Shown here one piece after another: positions 34,012-43,218 of a stretch of DNA of 64,000 bases (positions are counted from its first letter, which is position 1; each line of letters begins with the position of its first letter). A program made the translations under genes and the position numbers. The notes beneath the pieces were generated by a model. It worked only from the letters and a program-made list of their open reading frames with translations, had not been told where the DNA came from and made no database searches. The stretch comes from Hyphomicrobium_B sp001006785 (GTDB lineage Bacteria > Pseudomonadota > Alphaproteobacteria > Rhizobiales > Hyphomicrobiaceae), in the NCBI RefSeq assembly GCF_001006785.1, contig NZ_CDHO01000002.1, positions 1,054,001 through 1,118,000 on the forward strand. Reading direction: 5' to 3'.

Positions 34012-34530
34012 TCAGTCAGATTTTATGTCGCCATCGGCCTTGTGAGGTTCGATATCGCCGCGCCTGAGAAAGTTGGGCTTGCGCTTATCGCGCCATGCCT
34101 GCAGGAGCTTGCGTTCTTCGGGCGTGACGCTCTCGGCAATCTCTGCGAACGAGTTGTTTAGGCCGGCTCTGAATTGACCTTCAGTCTCCCTGAGCTTCGC
34201 CAACGCAGTCTTCAGCTTTTCCTTGTCGAAGGGCTCGCTGGTCAGCATGGCATTGACATCAAGCCAGGCGCTGCGAACCGCTTCGCGCTCGTCCTTGAGT
34301 GAGGCGCGAGCTTCCAGAACCTGCTTACGGAAAGCGTCCTGGTGCTCCGGCGGCAACTGCCGCGCAAAAGCCAGCAGGCCGAATTCGCCGCGCGCGTGAC
34401 GCTTGTTGAAATGCCAGGCCGCCGCAGCCATTCCACCAATGAAAAGCAGATTCAGCGCCAGCGAGACAATCAGCGCGGGATAGAGCAGACGCGAACGTCT
34501 GGAAGCACTCGGATTTCCGTCGACCGTCAC
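34012..34530 (-). CDS. Periplasmic metal-sensor-like (Spy/CpxP-type) membrane-anchored protein
   Basis: 172 residues. A single N-terminal membrane helix (about 15-40, RLLYPALIVSLALNLLFIGG) anchors a periplasmic helical domain of the heavy-metal-resistance (CnrR-like) type, with LPPEHQDAFRKQVLEARASL and a later SFAEIAESVTPEERKLLQAW. Such proteins sense envelope stress or metal and feed into an anti-sigma factor. It overlaps the anti-sigma gene by four bases (ATGA) and is the last gene of the ECF cassette. The ligand cannot be read from the sequence; no Cys/His cluster typical of nickel or cobalt sensing is obvious. Confidence 0.82.
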   Translation of the reverse strand: MTVDGNPSASRRSRLLYPALIVSLALNLLFIGGMAAAAWHFNKRHARGEFGLLAFARQLPPEHQDAFRKQVLEARASLKDEREAVRSAWLDVNAMLTSEPFDKEKLKTALAKLRETEGQFRAGLNNSFAEIAESVTPEERKLLQAWRDKRKPNFLRRGDIEPHKADGDIKSD

Positions 34531-35003
34531 AGCATATCCTCGTCGAGCAAGAACTCTGCATCATCGGTTTGGGCGACCTGACGTGACGCGTACGCTGAAT
34601 TCGTCCCAAGAAGGGAACTGACGACGCTCGACTGTCCCGCCAGAACTCCAAGAACAAGTGACGCCGCCAGCGCCGTCACGGCCCAACCCTGACGATGGTG
34701 CGGAACCGGCCGCGGCGTCGACGCCTGAGGCTGGGTGACGACAAGGCGCGGCTGATGCGCCGCAGCCGAAGCAATCCGCTCCTTGAGACCGTCGAGACGC
34801 GAGGCATCATACTGCGGCGCGCGATCCAGGAGCGTGTCGAAAAGCTCCGCATCGCGAAGCATCTTTCGTGCCTCGCTGCTGTCGGCGATCAGGGCCGACA
34901 ATTCGTGCCGGAGAGGCGCAGGCCAACGCGTGCGATCAGCGCCGTACGTGTCGAGCGCCGCCTCCAGTCCATCAAGCCCTGCAGGCTTCAGGTTCCGTGT
35001 CAT
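34527..35003 (-). CDS. Putative anti-sigma factor
   Basis: 158 residues with a cytoplasmic N-terminal half (DTYGADRTRWPAPLRHELSA) and one transmembrane helix (about 105-125, GWAVTALAASLVLGVLAG), then a short acidic periplasmic tail ending DDAEFLLDEDML. There is no zinc-binding HxxxCxxC. Assignment comes from topology and from lying 21 bases after an ECF sigma gene and overlapping a periplasmic sensor gene by four bases. It would hold the sigma factor at the membrane until the sensor is triggered. Confidence 0.7.
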   Translation of the reverse strand: MTRNLKPAGLDGLEAALDTYGADRTRWPAPLRHELSALIADSSEARKMLRDAELFDTLLDRAPQYDASRLDGLKERIASAAAHQPRLVVTQPQASTPRPVPHHRQGWAVTALAASLVLGVLAGQSSVVSSLLGTNSAYASRQVAQTDDAEFLLDEDML

Positions 35004-35024
35004 TGTCTCACCGTCTCCCGCATA

Positions 35025-35657
35025 TCAGGGCTCGCTGTCATTGCGCAGCGATTCCCAATCCGATTTCAAATCCGCCTTCAATTGCCTGCGTGCCCGGCTC
35101 AGCAGCGACTCCACCGCCTCATCCGAAACGCCGAGGATATTTCCAATCTCGATCTGGCTGAGCCCTTCGAAGTGAAAGAGCGTCAGCGCCAGACGTTGCC
35201 GCTCGGGAAGCTTCTGCATGGCGTCGCCGACGCGATGCTGAACGTCCTGACTTTCGAGAGCGGCCAATTGCTTGGCCGGCTCCGGCACCTCCGGCAATTC
35301 ATCCACCACCTTCACGCGCCCCTGCCCGCGAACGCGGTCGAGGCACAAATTCGAAACGACACGGCGCAGCCACGGCCTAATTCCTGCCGGCCCGATCTCC
35401 AACGTCGCGCCCGAACGCCAAAGCCGCAAGAACGCCTCCTGCGCAACATCTTCGGCTTCGGCATCGTCGCGAAGCATCCGCCGTGCCACCGACACCATCG
35501 TTCCGAGGTGCCTTTCCATCAGCACACCGAACGCTTGGCTGTCGCCCTGACCGGCCCCGGCGACAAGGACAGCCTCGTCGTTTCGGGTTTCGCCCGCAGG
35601 TCGCGGACGGGCTGGGCTGCCGTCGGTCTTGATCGCCGCCACGTATCCCCTCGACAT
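35025..35657 (-). CDS. ECF-type RNA polymerase sigma factor
   Basis: 210 residues. Region 2 (DSQAFGVLMERHLGTMVSVA, then DAEAEDVAQEAFLRLW) recognises the -10 element and core polymerase. Region 4 (MQKLPERQRLALTLFHFEGL, then SQIEIGNILGVSDEAVESLL) recognises the -35. The last 20 residues are basic and then acidic. It is the first gene of a three-gene cassette with an anti-sigma factor and a periplasmic sensor, so it probably controls an envelope or metal stress response and its own operon. I could not identify a matching promoter upstream with confidence. Confidence 0.93.
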   Translation of the reverse strand: MSRGYVAAIKTDGSPARPRPAGETRNDEAVLVAGAGQGDSQAFGVLMERHLGTMVSVARRMLRDDAEAEDVAQEAFLRLWRSGATLEIGPAGIRPWLRRVVSNLCLDRVRGQGRVKVVDELPEVPEPAKQLAALESQDVQHRVGDAMQKLPERQRLALTLFHFEGLSQIEIGNILGVSDEAVESLLSRARRQLKADLKSDWESLRNDSEP

Positions 35658-35780
35658 GCTTTTCGCTGCCTACCTGGCTTTCGACTGCCGCTCGGCGCAC
35701 AAGGTTAAGGTTCGGCGCCAGTTTGCATCATTCGATGATAGGAACGCCATAGGCGGCACGATCCGTCGCTGCCGCGGCGG

Positions 35781-38735
35781 TCAGACGATCAGACGGTCGA
35801 AAGCACCGCGGATCTCTGCGAGAGCGTCTTTCAGCTTACGTTCCAAGTCGTCGAAAGACTGGGCCTCGCCGGCCCGTACAAGCAGGGATTTCAAGCCTTT
35901 CGGAGCCGAAGCAGGATGAAACGGCCCCTCGAGCGTGAGGCGCAGAATTTGCGTCAAATCGTGTAAAAGCTGCCCGGCCGCCGACAGCCGGCGATGCTCC
36001 TCGACCGGGATCAAACCTTCGGAGGCCGCCACATCCAGCGCCACCAGCGTCGTCTGATCGAGAATGCGCGGATGCTTGGCGGCGAACACAAGTTGCAGAT
36101 GCTGGACGATGAACTCCAGATCGACGAGCCCGCCGCGCACCTGTTTCAAGTCCCAGATGTCGCTTGTCGCTTTTTCAGCTTCGATCCGGCTCCGCATGTC
36201 GCGGATATCGCCCGCAATGCGCACCCGATCGCGCGGCGCCGTCAGGACATTGCGGATTTCCGTTTCAACGCGTGCTGACAATTCCGGCGAACCGGCGATC
36301 ACGCGCGCCCGCGTCAGCGCCATGTGTTCCCAGGTCCACGCCTCATTCGCCTGATAGCTCGCAAAGCTCGAAAGCTGCGTCGCGACGGGACCCTTCTGGC
36401 CCGACGGCCGGAGACGCATGTCGACGTCATAGAGCGCACCCTCCGCCGTGTGCGCGGTGAGCGCCGTGATCAGCCGTTGCGTCAGTCGCGTGTAGTAATG
36501 CTGCGGCGCGAGCGGACGCGGCCCGTCGGACTGTTCCGCGCCACGCTCGAAATCGTAAACGAGAATGAGATCGACATCGGACGACGCCGTCATCTCGCGC
36601 CCGCCAAGCTTGCCCATCGCGATCACGACCGCGGAGCCGCCGGGCACACGTCCGTATTCGACCTCCATCTGGCGGCTGACTTCGCGCAGCAGCCCGGCGA
36701 TCAGACGTTCCGCAACGATGGCATACGCGAGCCCTGCTCCCGCCGCCGAAATGCTTCCCGTCAGCGCCCTGACGCCGATAAGAAACTTCTGTTCGCTGCC
36801 GATGATACGTGCGGTGTCGAGCACCTCCTGCATCGGATCGCCGGTGCTTGTCTCGCGTGCCGTCGCGAACGACCGGATCAGCAGTTCGTCGATCGCGTCC
36901 TCATCCAGGCGGCTACCGAGGACATGCGGATCGAGCACGGCATCGAGCAGACGCCGCCGCTTCGACAGGATATGCGCGAGACGCGGCGCCGATCCCATGA
37001 TGTCCGCGAAAAGCCGGATCAAACCCGGCTGCGCCTTGAGCAGCGAAAAGAACTGCACGCCGCCCGGCAATTCCGACAGGAAACGATCGAAGCTCGCGAT
37101 CGCGGCATCGGGATCGACCGTATCGGCGAGAGCCGCGATCAGCAGCGGCTGGACCTCCGTCAGACGCTCGCGGGCACGCGGCGACCTGACCGACGGGGTC
37201 CGGCCGTGATGCCATCCGCGAACGATGGCGAGGACTTGGGCAGGCTGCGAATAGCCAAGGCGCTTCAATTCAGCAGCCGTCTGCGGGTCGTCTTCGGCAC
37301 CGCTGAAGACCATGTTCGAGCTTTCTCCGGTCAAGGCCGGAGCATCCTCGAACAGTTCGGAATAGTGCCGTTCCACCGTTTCGAGATTTGCCGTCAGCTC
37401 GGTCGCCAGCTCGTTCGTGCCGGAATACCCCGCGAAATGCGCGAACGCCTCAAGCGTCGCGGGGTTCGCGGGTAACTCGTGAGTCTGCTCGTCGGCAACC
37501 ATCTGCACGCGATGTTCGAGACGGCGCAGATAGCGGTAAGCTTCGTCGAGTTCGGCTCGGCAGCCCGCCTTCACCCATCGCCGCTCCTCGAGTGCCGCAA
37601 GCGCGTCGAGCGTCGCACGTACGCGCAAATCCGGTTGCCGACCACCCGCGATCAATTGCTGCGTCTGGACAAAGAATTCGATCTCGCGGATGCCGCCGCG
37701 TCCAAGCTTCAGATTTTGCCCCGGAACAGTGATCCCACCGATCTCGCGATACGCATGAATCTGACGCTTCATGGCATGGATGTCGGAGATCGATGCGAAG
37801 TCGAGATATTTGCGCCAGATGAACGGCGACAACTCACTGAGGAAATCGTTGCCCGCGTCGATGTCGCCGCCTATCGGCCGCGCCTTGATCATCGCGGCGC
37901 GTTCCCAGTTCTGGCCAACCGTCTCGTAATAACCGTGCGCGGCCGCCGTCGAAAGCGCAACCTGCGTTGCCCCAGCATCGGGCCGCAGGCGAAGGTCGGT
38001 GCGAAACACGTAGCCGTCCGGCGTCCGCTCATCGAGCAACACGACGAGGTCGCGCGTCAGGCGAACGAAAAACGATTGCAGGTCGCCGGAGCCTGCAAGA
38101 CGCGATTTCTCGCGGTCGAAGAAAACGATCAGATCGATATCGCTCGAATAGTTGAGTTCGAAGGCTCCGAGCTTGCCCATCGCGAGGACGAAGTAACCGG
38201 ACCCCTGCTCGGGGGCGGTAGCATCGGGCGGCTGCCACACGCCTTGCTCGGTCGCCTTGCGAAACAGGAAACGAACCGCGGCCGCGACGGCTGCGTCGGC
38301 GCATTCCGACAAAACACGCGTGACCGTCATCACCGGCCAGACGCCGCCGAGATCGGCAAGCGCCGTCAGCACCGCGACTTCGGTTTTGTATTTCCGCAGA
38401 ACCTTTTTTGCTGCCGCCATGTCTGGCACCGCGCTCATGGTCTGAGCGAGGTCTCGCGTCATCGCCGCGAAGTGATCCTCAGGCGCCTGTGTCAGCACGC
38501 GGCCGAGCCGTTCCAGATCGAACGTCGCCAGCATCGTCAAAAATAGCGAGCCATCGAACGTACCGCGCAGCAAGTCAGCGACCTTCGGATCGCGAAGCAC
38601 CGCGGCGAGCGCGGGCGCATTGGCCTCCGCCTCCGTCACGAGCGAGCTCAGACGTTCCGCTCCCCGCCCATCAGGCGCGGAAACCGGGGCTTCGACGATG
38701 CGGGAGGCGAGGCTCGATTCGATGGGCTGATCCAT
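35781..38735 (-). CDS. glnE: Bifunctional glutamine synthetase adenylyltransferase/deadenylyltransferase
   Basis: 984 residues from the ATG at 38735. A GTG at 38771 would lengthen it by 12 residues and overlap the upstream kinase gene. Two nucleotidyltransferase domains are visible with the catalytic signature SSDIDLIVFFD in the first half and SSDVDLILVYD in the second, each with an arginine/glycine-rich loop (LKLGRGGIREIEFFVQ; LKQVRGGLVDLEFIVQ). The first removes and the second adds AMP on GlnA in response to PII. It starts 4 bases after the histidine kinase stop, so it is in the degP-two-component transcription unit, which is a known rhizobial gene order. Confidence 0.95.
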   Translation of the reverse strand: MDQPIESSLASRIVEAPVSAPDGRGAERLSSLVTEAEANAPALAAVLRDPKVADLLRGTFDGSLFLTMLATFDLERLGRVLTQAPEDHFAAMTRDLAQTMSAVPDMAAAKKVLRKYKTEVAVLTALADLGGVWPVMTVTRVLSECADAAVAAAVRFLFRKATEQGVWQPPDATAPEQGSGYFVLAMGKLGAFELNYSSDIDLIVFFDREKSRLAGSGDLQSFFVRLTRDLVVLLDERTPDGYVFRTDLRLRPDAGATQVALSTAAAHGYYETVGQNWERAAMIKARPIGGDIDAGNDFLSELSPFIWRKYLDFASISDIHAMKRQIHAYREIGGITVPGQNLKLGRGGIREIEFFVQTQQLIAGGRQPDLRVRATLDALAALEERRWVKAGCRAELDEAYRYLRRLEHRVQMVADEQTHELPANPATLEAFAHFAGYSGTNELATELTANLETVERHYSELFEDAPALTGESSNMVFSGAEDDPQTAAELKRLGYSQPAQVLAIVRGWHHGRTPSVRSPRARERLTEVQPLLIAALADTVDPDAAIASFDRFLSELPGGVQFFSLLKAQPGLIRLFADIMGSAPRLAHILSKRRRLLDAVLDPHVLGSRLDEDAIDELLIRSFATARETSTGDPMQEVLDTARIIGSEQKFLIGVRALTGSISAAGAGLAYAIVAERLIAGLLREVSRQMEVEYGRVPGGSAVVIAMGKLGGREMTASSDVDLILVYDFERGAEQSDGPRPLAPQHYYTRLTQRLITALTAHTAEGALYDVDMRLRPSGQKGPVATQLSSFASYQANEAWTWEHMALTRARVIAGSPELSARVETEIRNVLTAPRDRVRIAGDIRDMRSRIEAEKATSDIWDLKQVRGGLVDLEFIVQHLQLVFAAKHPRILDQTTLVALDVAASEGLIPVEEHRRLSAAGQLLHDLTQILRLTLEGPFHPASAPKGLKSLLVRAGEAQSFDDLERKLKDALAEIRGAFDRLIV

Positions 38736-38739
38736 GCGC

Positions 38740-40203
38740 TTATTGTGCCGCAACACCGGCCGCCACGTCACTAGGCGTGCTGACGCCGCCGGGCAAAACT
38801 GACGTCAAGCATTTCCCGGACAACAGCACCACGACCTTGAGGCCAGGATGGTTGTCCTCGAGCCGAACTTCTCCATGATGCAACCGCGCCACCGCCGCGA
38901 CGAGGCTGAGGCCGAGACCCGTTCCCGGCTGCGTGCGGCTGGCCTCGAGACGCACGAACCGCTTGAGCGCCCGTTCCCGGTCCTCAGCCGCGATGCCGGG
39001 ACCATGATCCCCAACCGAAAACGCCGGCCGGCCGTTCTGCCGGTAGGCGCGAACTGTGATGGCGCTGCCCGGTTCGCCGGCACGCGAATATTTGATCGCA
39101 TTGTCGATCAGATTGGCCACCGCCTGCCCGATCAGCTGACGGTTGGCGCGAACGCAGACGTCCTTCTCGGCTTCGATCGATAACGCGAAGCCCGCCTCCT
39201 CGGCCGCCGGCATGTAGAGTTCCGTCACGTCCTCGACGAAGCGCCCGAGATCGAACGTCTCGACGCTGTCCTCGAGCGGCCCCGCCTCCAGGCGCGCGAT
39301 CAGAAGCAGCGCGTTGAACGTTTTAATCAGCTCGTCCGATTTCTCGATCGTGCGTTCCAGCCCTTCGCGGTAAGCTTCCGCACCACGCGGATCGCGCAAC
39401 GCCGCCTCTGCCGAGTTGCGAAGACGATTGATCGGCGTCTTGAGATCGTGCGCGATGTTGTCGGAAACTTCACGCAGCCCGCTCATCAAGCCTTCGATGC
39501 GGTCGAGCATCTCGTTGAGGTTTCCGGCCAGCTTATCGAGTTCGCCGTTTCCGCCGCTCGTCGGAATACGACGCGTGAGATCGCCGTCGATGATCGACCG
39601 GCTTGTCGCCGTAATCGCGTCCATGCGGTTGAGAATGAGACGGCTGACGGCCAATCCGCCGATCAGACCCGCAACCGACAGAATGCCGAAACCGAGCAGA
39701 AACGCCACGCGGATCGAATCCGCGAAGGCGCGCTGATCTTCGATATCGCGCCCGACAATCAGGCGGACTTCAGGGCCAAGTTCGACCGGAATGGCGACAG
39801 CGAGATGCGCGTGCGCATTGCCCGTTTCAGCTGCCGGCTGATAATTGAACACGCCGCCGCGTGCGTTTTCGACCAGTTCTGGCGGTATGCGGTTCAGGTT
39901 GCCCGCGATCTTCACGCCGTTCTCGTCGGAGAGATAATAAAGCCCGGCGCCCTGCAGTCGTGACATCGCGCTGACCGTCTCGGCAAGCTTCGGTCGGCCA
40001 CCGGCTTTCATCTCCGACGCCATGATCCGGGCTTCGGCCGTCAGCACGCCGAGGACTTGATTGGTCAGAAGATTATTGGTCTGCCAGAACAGGAATCCGA
40101 CGACGAAGGCCGCGGCGAGAAGAAAGAAGGCCACCGCCGCCGCGCTCAATCCGAATGCCGTTGTCGATGCCGCCTTCGCGACGCGTTCAAGCAGGGCCGT
40201 CAC
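38740..40203 (-). CDS. Sensor histidine kinase (HAMP, HisKA, HATPase_c)
   Basis: 487 residues from the GTG at 40203, which overlaps the response regulator gene by 17 bases; longer starts lie within the regulator. Two membrane helices (about 14-42 and 165-188) flank a periplasmic sensor of about 120 residues, followed by a HAMP region (LNRMDAITATSRSIIDGDLT), the phosphoacceptor box SDNIAHDLKTPINRL (His252), the N-box NLIDNAIKYS, GDHGPGI and GTGLGLSL. All catalytic boxes are intact. It pairs with the adjacent OmpR-type regulator downstream of degP. The signal is unknown; an envelope cue is plausible given degP. Confidence 0.92.
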   Translation of the reverse strand: MTALLERVAKAASTTAFGLSAAAVAFFLLAAAFVVGFLFWQTNNLLTNQVLGVLTAEARIMASEMKAGGRPKLAETVSAMSRLQGAGLYYLSDENGVKIAGNLNRIPPELVENARGGVFNYQPAAETGNAHAHLAVAIPVELGPEVRLIVGRDIEDQRAFADSIRVAFLLGFGILSVAGLIGGLAVSRLILNRMDAITATSRSIIDGDLTRRIPTSGGNGELDKLAGNLNEMLDRIEGLMSGLREVSDNIAHDLKTPINRLRNSAEAALRDPRGAEAYREGLERTIEKSDELIKTFNALLLIARLEAGPLEDSVETFDLGRFVEDVTELYMPAAEEAGFALSIEAEKDVCVRANRQLIGQAVANLIDNAIKYSRAGEPGSAITVRAYRQNGRPAFSVGDHGPGIAAEDRERALKRFVRLEASRTQPGTGLGLSLVAAVARLHHGEVRLEDNHPGLKVVVLLSGKCLTSVLPGGVSTPSDVAAGVAAQ

Positions 40204-40867
40204 GGATCGTATATCCTGCGCCCCGAACCGTGTGCAGCAGCGGCTTGTCGAAATTCTTGTCGATCTTGGCGCGCAGCCGCGAGACATGCACGTCGATGAC
40301 GTTCGTTTGCGGATCGAAGTGATAGTCCCAGACATGCTCGAGCAGCATCGTGCGCGTCACGACCTGCCCCGCGTGCTGCATCAGATATTCGAGCAGGCGA
40401 TATTCGCGCGGCTGCAGAAGAATGTGCTCGCCGCTACGCGTCACGCGATGGGACAGCCTATCGAGCACAAGATCGCCGACGGAAATGCGCGTCTGCTGCT
40501 CTTCCGGCGCCGTGCGCCGTCCAAGCGCCTCAACGCGCGCCAGCAATTCGGAATAGGCGTAGGGCTTCGTTAGATAATCATCGCCGCCAGCGCGCAGACC
40601 TTTGACGCGATCGTCGACTTCGCCAAGCGCTGAAAGAATGAGAACCGGCGTGCGGTTGCCCTCGGCGCGCAGAGACTTGATGACCGAAAGCCCGTCGAGA
40701 AGCGGCAGCATGCGATCGACGATCAGCACGTCGTAAGCGCCGTCCGTCGCAAGCGCCAGCCCGGCTTCGCCGTCGCCGGCGAGATCGGCTGTGTGCCCAT
40801 TCTCTTTCAAAGACTTCTGAAGGAACTGCGCCGTTTCCCTGTCGTCTTCGATTACGAGCACGCGCAT
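40187..40867 (-). CDS. OmpR-family response regulator
   Basis: 226 residues from the ATG at 40867. Receiver domain with the phosphoacceptor in YDVLIVDRMLP (Asp51), acidic pocket IEDDRE and conserved Lys in YLTKPYA. Winged-helix DNA-binding domain at 130-220 (LQPREYRLLEYLMQHAGQVV, then RTMLLEHVWDYHFDPQTNVI). Its partner kinase gene overlaps its 3' end by 17 bases. It lies between degP and glnE, the arrangement seen in rhizobial genomes, although its regulon is not established from sequence. Confidence 0.93.
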   Translation of the reverse strand: MRVLVIEDDRETAQFLQKSLKENGHTADLAGDGEAGLALATDGAYDVLIVDRMLPLLDGLSVIKSLRAEGNRTPVLILSALGEVDDRVKGLRAGGDDYLTKPYAYSELLARVEALGRRTAPEEQQTRISVGDLVLDRLSHRVTRSGEHILLQPREYRLLEYLMQHAGQVVTRTMLLEHVWDYHFDPQTNVIDVHVSRLRAKIDKNFDKPLLHTVRGAGYTIRDGPA

Positions 40868-40985
40868 GGCGTTTTTCTGATCCTGGCCGTCTATCGAACT
40901 ACTGTTTAGCTGGCCGGCGTCCAAACGTCGAGGCAGCCCCGTCGTGTGGTTGACGGGGCTGCCCGAGCTTGCCATGGCGTTAACC

Positions 40986-42593
40986 TCAGCCCTTCTTGGT
41001 GGACAGCTGAACGGCCACAAACCGTTTCTGATCTGACGATTTGATGTGCAGAAGCACGGCTTTGCGCTGCAGGCCCTGGGCTTTCTTCACCCCGGCCGAC
41101 ACGTCGTCAGGCGTCTTAACGGTTTCGCCGGAGACCTCGAGGATCACATCACCGGCCTTGAGCCCCTTCTCGGCGGCGTCCGATGACGGATCGACCTCGG
41201 CGATGACAACACCCTCCTGGTTCGAACCGGAGCGCGCCGGCATCAGCGTCACGCCAAGCTGGCTCAGTTCCGTCTGCGAAGGCTTGCTGTCTTCCTTGTT
41301 GCTGTTGTTGTCGTTCTGGTCGTTGTCGCCACCCATCAAAGCTTCAGCGTTCTTCGGGAAGAGTCCGAGTTTGACGTTGATCACCTTCTCGGCGTTGTTG
41401 CGCCAGACCTTGATGTTGACGGGCGAGTCCGGAGACAGCTCCGCGATCTTGCGTGCCAGATCACGGCTATCGGCGACCTTGGCATCGTTGACCTGCAGGA
41501 TCGCGTCCTGCGTCTTGATACCGGCAGCCGCGGCCGGGCCGTTCGCAGTGACTTCGCTGACCAGCGCGCCGTGCGCCTCGTTCAAGCCAAGGCTCGCAGC
41601 CGTATCTTCGTCGACATTCTGAATCTTGACGCCGAGCCAGCCGCGCTTGACCGTTCCGGTCGCCTTGAGCTGCGTCACGACCTCAGACACCGTCTTGGCA
41701 GGAATGTCGAACGCGATGCCGACGTTGCCGCCCGACGGAGAGAAGATCGCCGTATTGACGCCGATCACGTCGCCATCGAGGTTGAAGGTCGGACCGCCCG
41801 AGTTGCCGCGGTTCACGGCAGCGTCGATCTGCATGTAGTCATACGGTCCCGATCCGATATCGCGCGCCAGTGCTGACACGATACCGGCCGTCACCGTACC
41901 GCCAAGACCGAAGGGATTGCCGACCGCCAGTGCCCAATCGCCGACGCGCGGCGCCTTGGTCGAGAACTTCACAGCCGGAAACGTCTTTGTGCTGTCGATT
42001 TTGAGCAGCGCAACGTCGGTCCGCTGATCGGCTCCGACGAGCTTCGCTTCATACTTCGTGTCATCGTTATCGAAGGTAATGACAATCTTCGTCGCGCCAT
42101 CGATCACGTGATTATTCGTAACAACATAGCCGTCGGGCGAGATGACGAATCCCGACCCCTGGCCTTGAACGATCTTCGGACGCTCTTCCTGCTGACCGAA
42201 ATCCTTCGGCAGATTCTTGAAGAAATCGTGCAGCGGATGATCTGGAGGAAGGTCTGGCATGTTGAAGTTGCCGCCGCCTCGCTTGTCGAATTTATCGTTC
42301 TTCTTGTTCTCGGCCAATTTCGAGGCGCCGCCGTCATTGACGACCGACACCGACACGACCGCCGGCTTCACGCGCTCGACGAGATCCGCGAAGGAAAGCG
42401 GAGCGCGGCCCATCGGCGTTTCGATCGTTTGGGCGGCATTGGTGTCGGCCCGGACCGTGTAGGACGGAATGAAATAGCCAAATCCCGCCGTCGCGACGGC
42501 GGCGAGCGCCACGAAAGACGGAGCAATTTTCGTAATACGAGAGGTAGCAATCTTTGGCGCGCGATTGGGGAACATCATCCCTTGGATCTCCAA
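40986..42593 (-). CDS. degP: Periplasmic serine protease, DegP/HtrA (Do) family
   Basis: 535 residues from the ATG at 42593 (an alternative Met lies at codon 6). An N-terminal signal/anchor (about 20-50) is followed by the trypsin-like domain with His162 (VVTNNHVIDG), Asp193 (RTDVALLKI) and Ser265 (NRGNSGGPTF), then two PDZ domains (about 290-390 and 440-530). Between the PDZ domains lies a Asp/Asn-rich linker (GGDNDQNDNNSNKEDSKPSQ). It degrades or chaperones misfolded periplasmic proteins. It sits after cycHJKL, whose periplasmic heme-ligation products are likely clients in a general sense. Confidence 0.95.
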   Translation of the reverse strand: MEIQGMMFPNRAPKIATSRITKIAPSFVALAAVATAGFGYFIPSYTVRADTNAAQTIETPMGRAPLSFADLVERVKPAVVSVSVVNDGGASKLAENKKNDKFDKRGGGNFNMPDLPPDHPLHDFFKNLPKDFGQQEERPKIVQGQGSGFVISPDGYVVTNNHVIDGATKIVITFDNDDTKYEAKLVGADQRTDVALLKIDSTKTFPAVKFSTKAPRVGDWALAVGNPFGLGGTVTAGIVSALARDIGSGPYDYMQIDAAVNRGNSGGPTFNLDGDVIGVNTAIFSPSGGNVGIAFDIPAKTVSEVVTQLKATGTVKRGWLGVKIQNVDEDTAASLGLNEAHGALVSEVTANGPAAAAGIKTQDAILQVNDAKVADSRDLARKIAELSPDSPVNIKVWRNNAEKVINVKLGLFPKNAEALMGGDNDQNDNNSNKEDSKPSQTELSQLGVTLMPARSGSNQEGVVIAEVDPSSDAAEKGLKAGDVILEVSGETVKTPDDVSAGVKKAQGLQRKAVLLHIKSSDQKRFVAVQLSTKKG

Positions 42594-42741
42594 ACTGAAA
42601 TCGGCCCTTGTAGGCTTGCCGATGACAGGTAATGGAGCCGGGATTACCGCAGGATGTCAGTCACGTTAACAGTTCGTAATCTGCATCCGGGCGAAGACGC
42701 CGCCCGCTGCGAGCGTCGACAGCGCGAAAGGATCGCGCGCG

Positions 42742-43212
42742 CTAGCTCTGATCGCCGGAAAGGATTTTCGAGAGCTTGGCTTTCTCGTCTTCCGAAAGCG
42801 CGGCACTTGGAGCAGCCTTCGGTCTCGCCGCGGCCCGCGCCGCCAACGTCAGCCCCGCGATGAACACCAGAATGGGCGTCAACCAGAGCAGCAGCGTCGA
42901 TAACTGAAAGCGCGGCCGCAACAGCACGAATTCGCCGTAGCGAGCGACGACGTAATCGATGACTTGCGCATCGCTGTCGTGAGCTACGAGGCGTTCGCGC
43001 ACGAGACGACGCAAATCCGCTGCGAGCGGAGCATCGCTGTCATCGATCGATTCATTCTGGCAGACAAGGCAGCGCAACTCGGACGAAATCGTTCGCGCAC
43101 GCTTTTCCAATGCGGGATCGGAGAGCATTTCACCGGGCTGAACGGCCAGCACGCCCGCAGCGTTGGCGATTATCGCCATCACAAAAATCGCAATCGCAAA
43201 TAGCCGCCGCAT
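42742..43212 (-). CDS. cycL: Cytochrome c-type biogenesis protein CycL/CcmH
   Basis: 156 residues. A signal peptide, then the redox motif RCLVCQN (Cys48, Cys51) in the family signature LRCLVCQNESIDDSDAPLA, and a C-terminal membrane helix (about 105-125). It reduces the apocytochrome CxxCH thiols before heme attachment in the periplasm. It starts 6 bases after ccmF/cycK and ends the cycHJKL operon. Length matches the short, single-domain CcmH of alphaproteobacteria, in which the TPR portion is the separate CycH. Confidence 0.95.
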   Translation of the reverse strand: MRRLFAIAIFVMAIIANAAGVLAVQPGEMLSDPALEKRARTISSELRCLVCQNESIDDSDAPLAADLRRLVRERLVAHDSDAQVIDYVVARYGEFVLLRPRFQLSTLLLWLTPILVFIAGLTLAARAAARPKAAPSAALSEDEKAKLSKILSGDQS

Positions 43213-43218
43213 CGCGCG

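Noticed and set aside
36324..37475. 383-codon plus-strand frame inside glnE
   Set aside because: Both GlnE catalytic domains are intact on the minus strand; the frame has no supporting signals.
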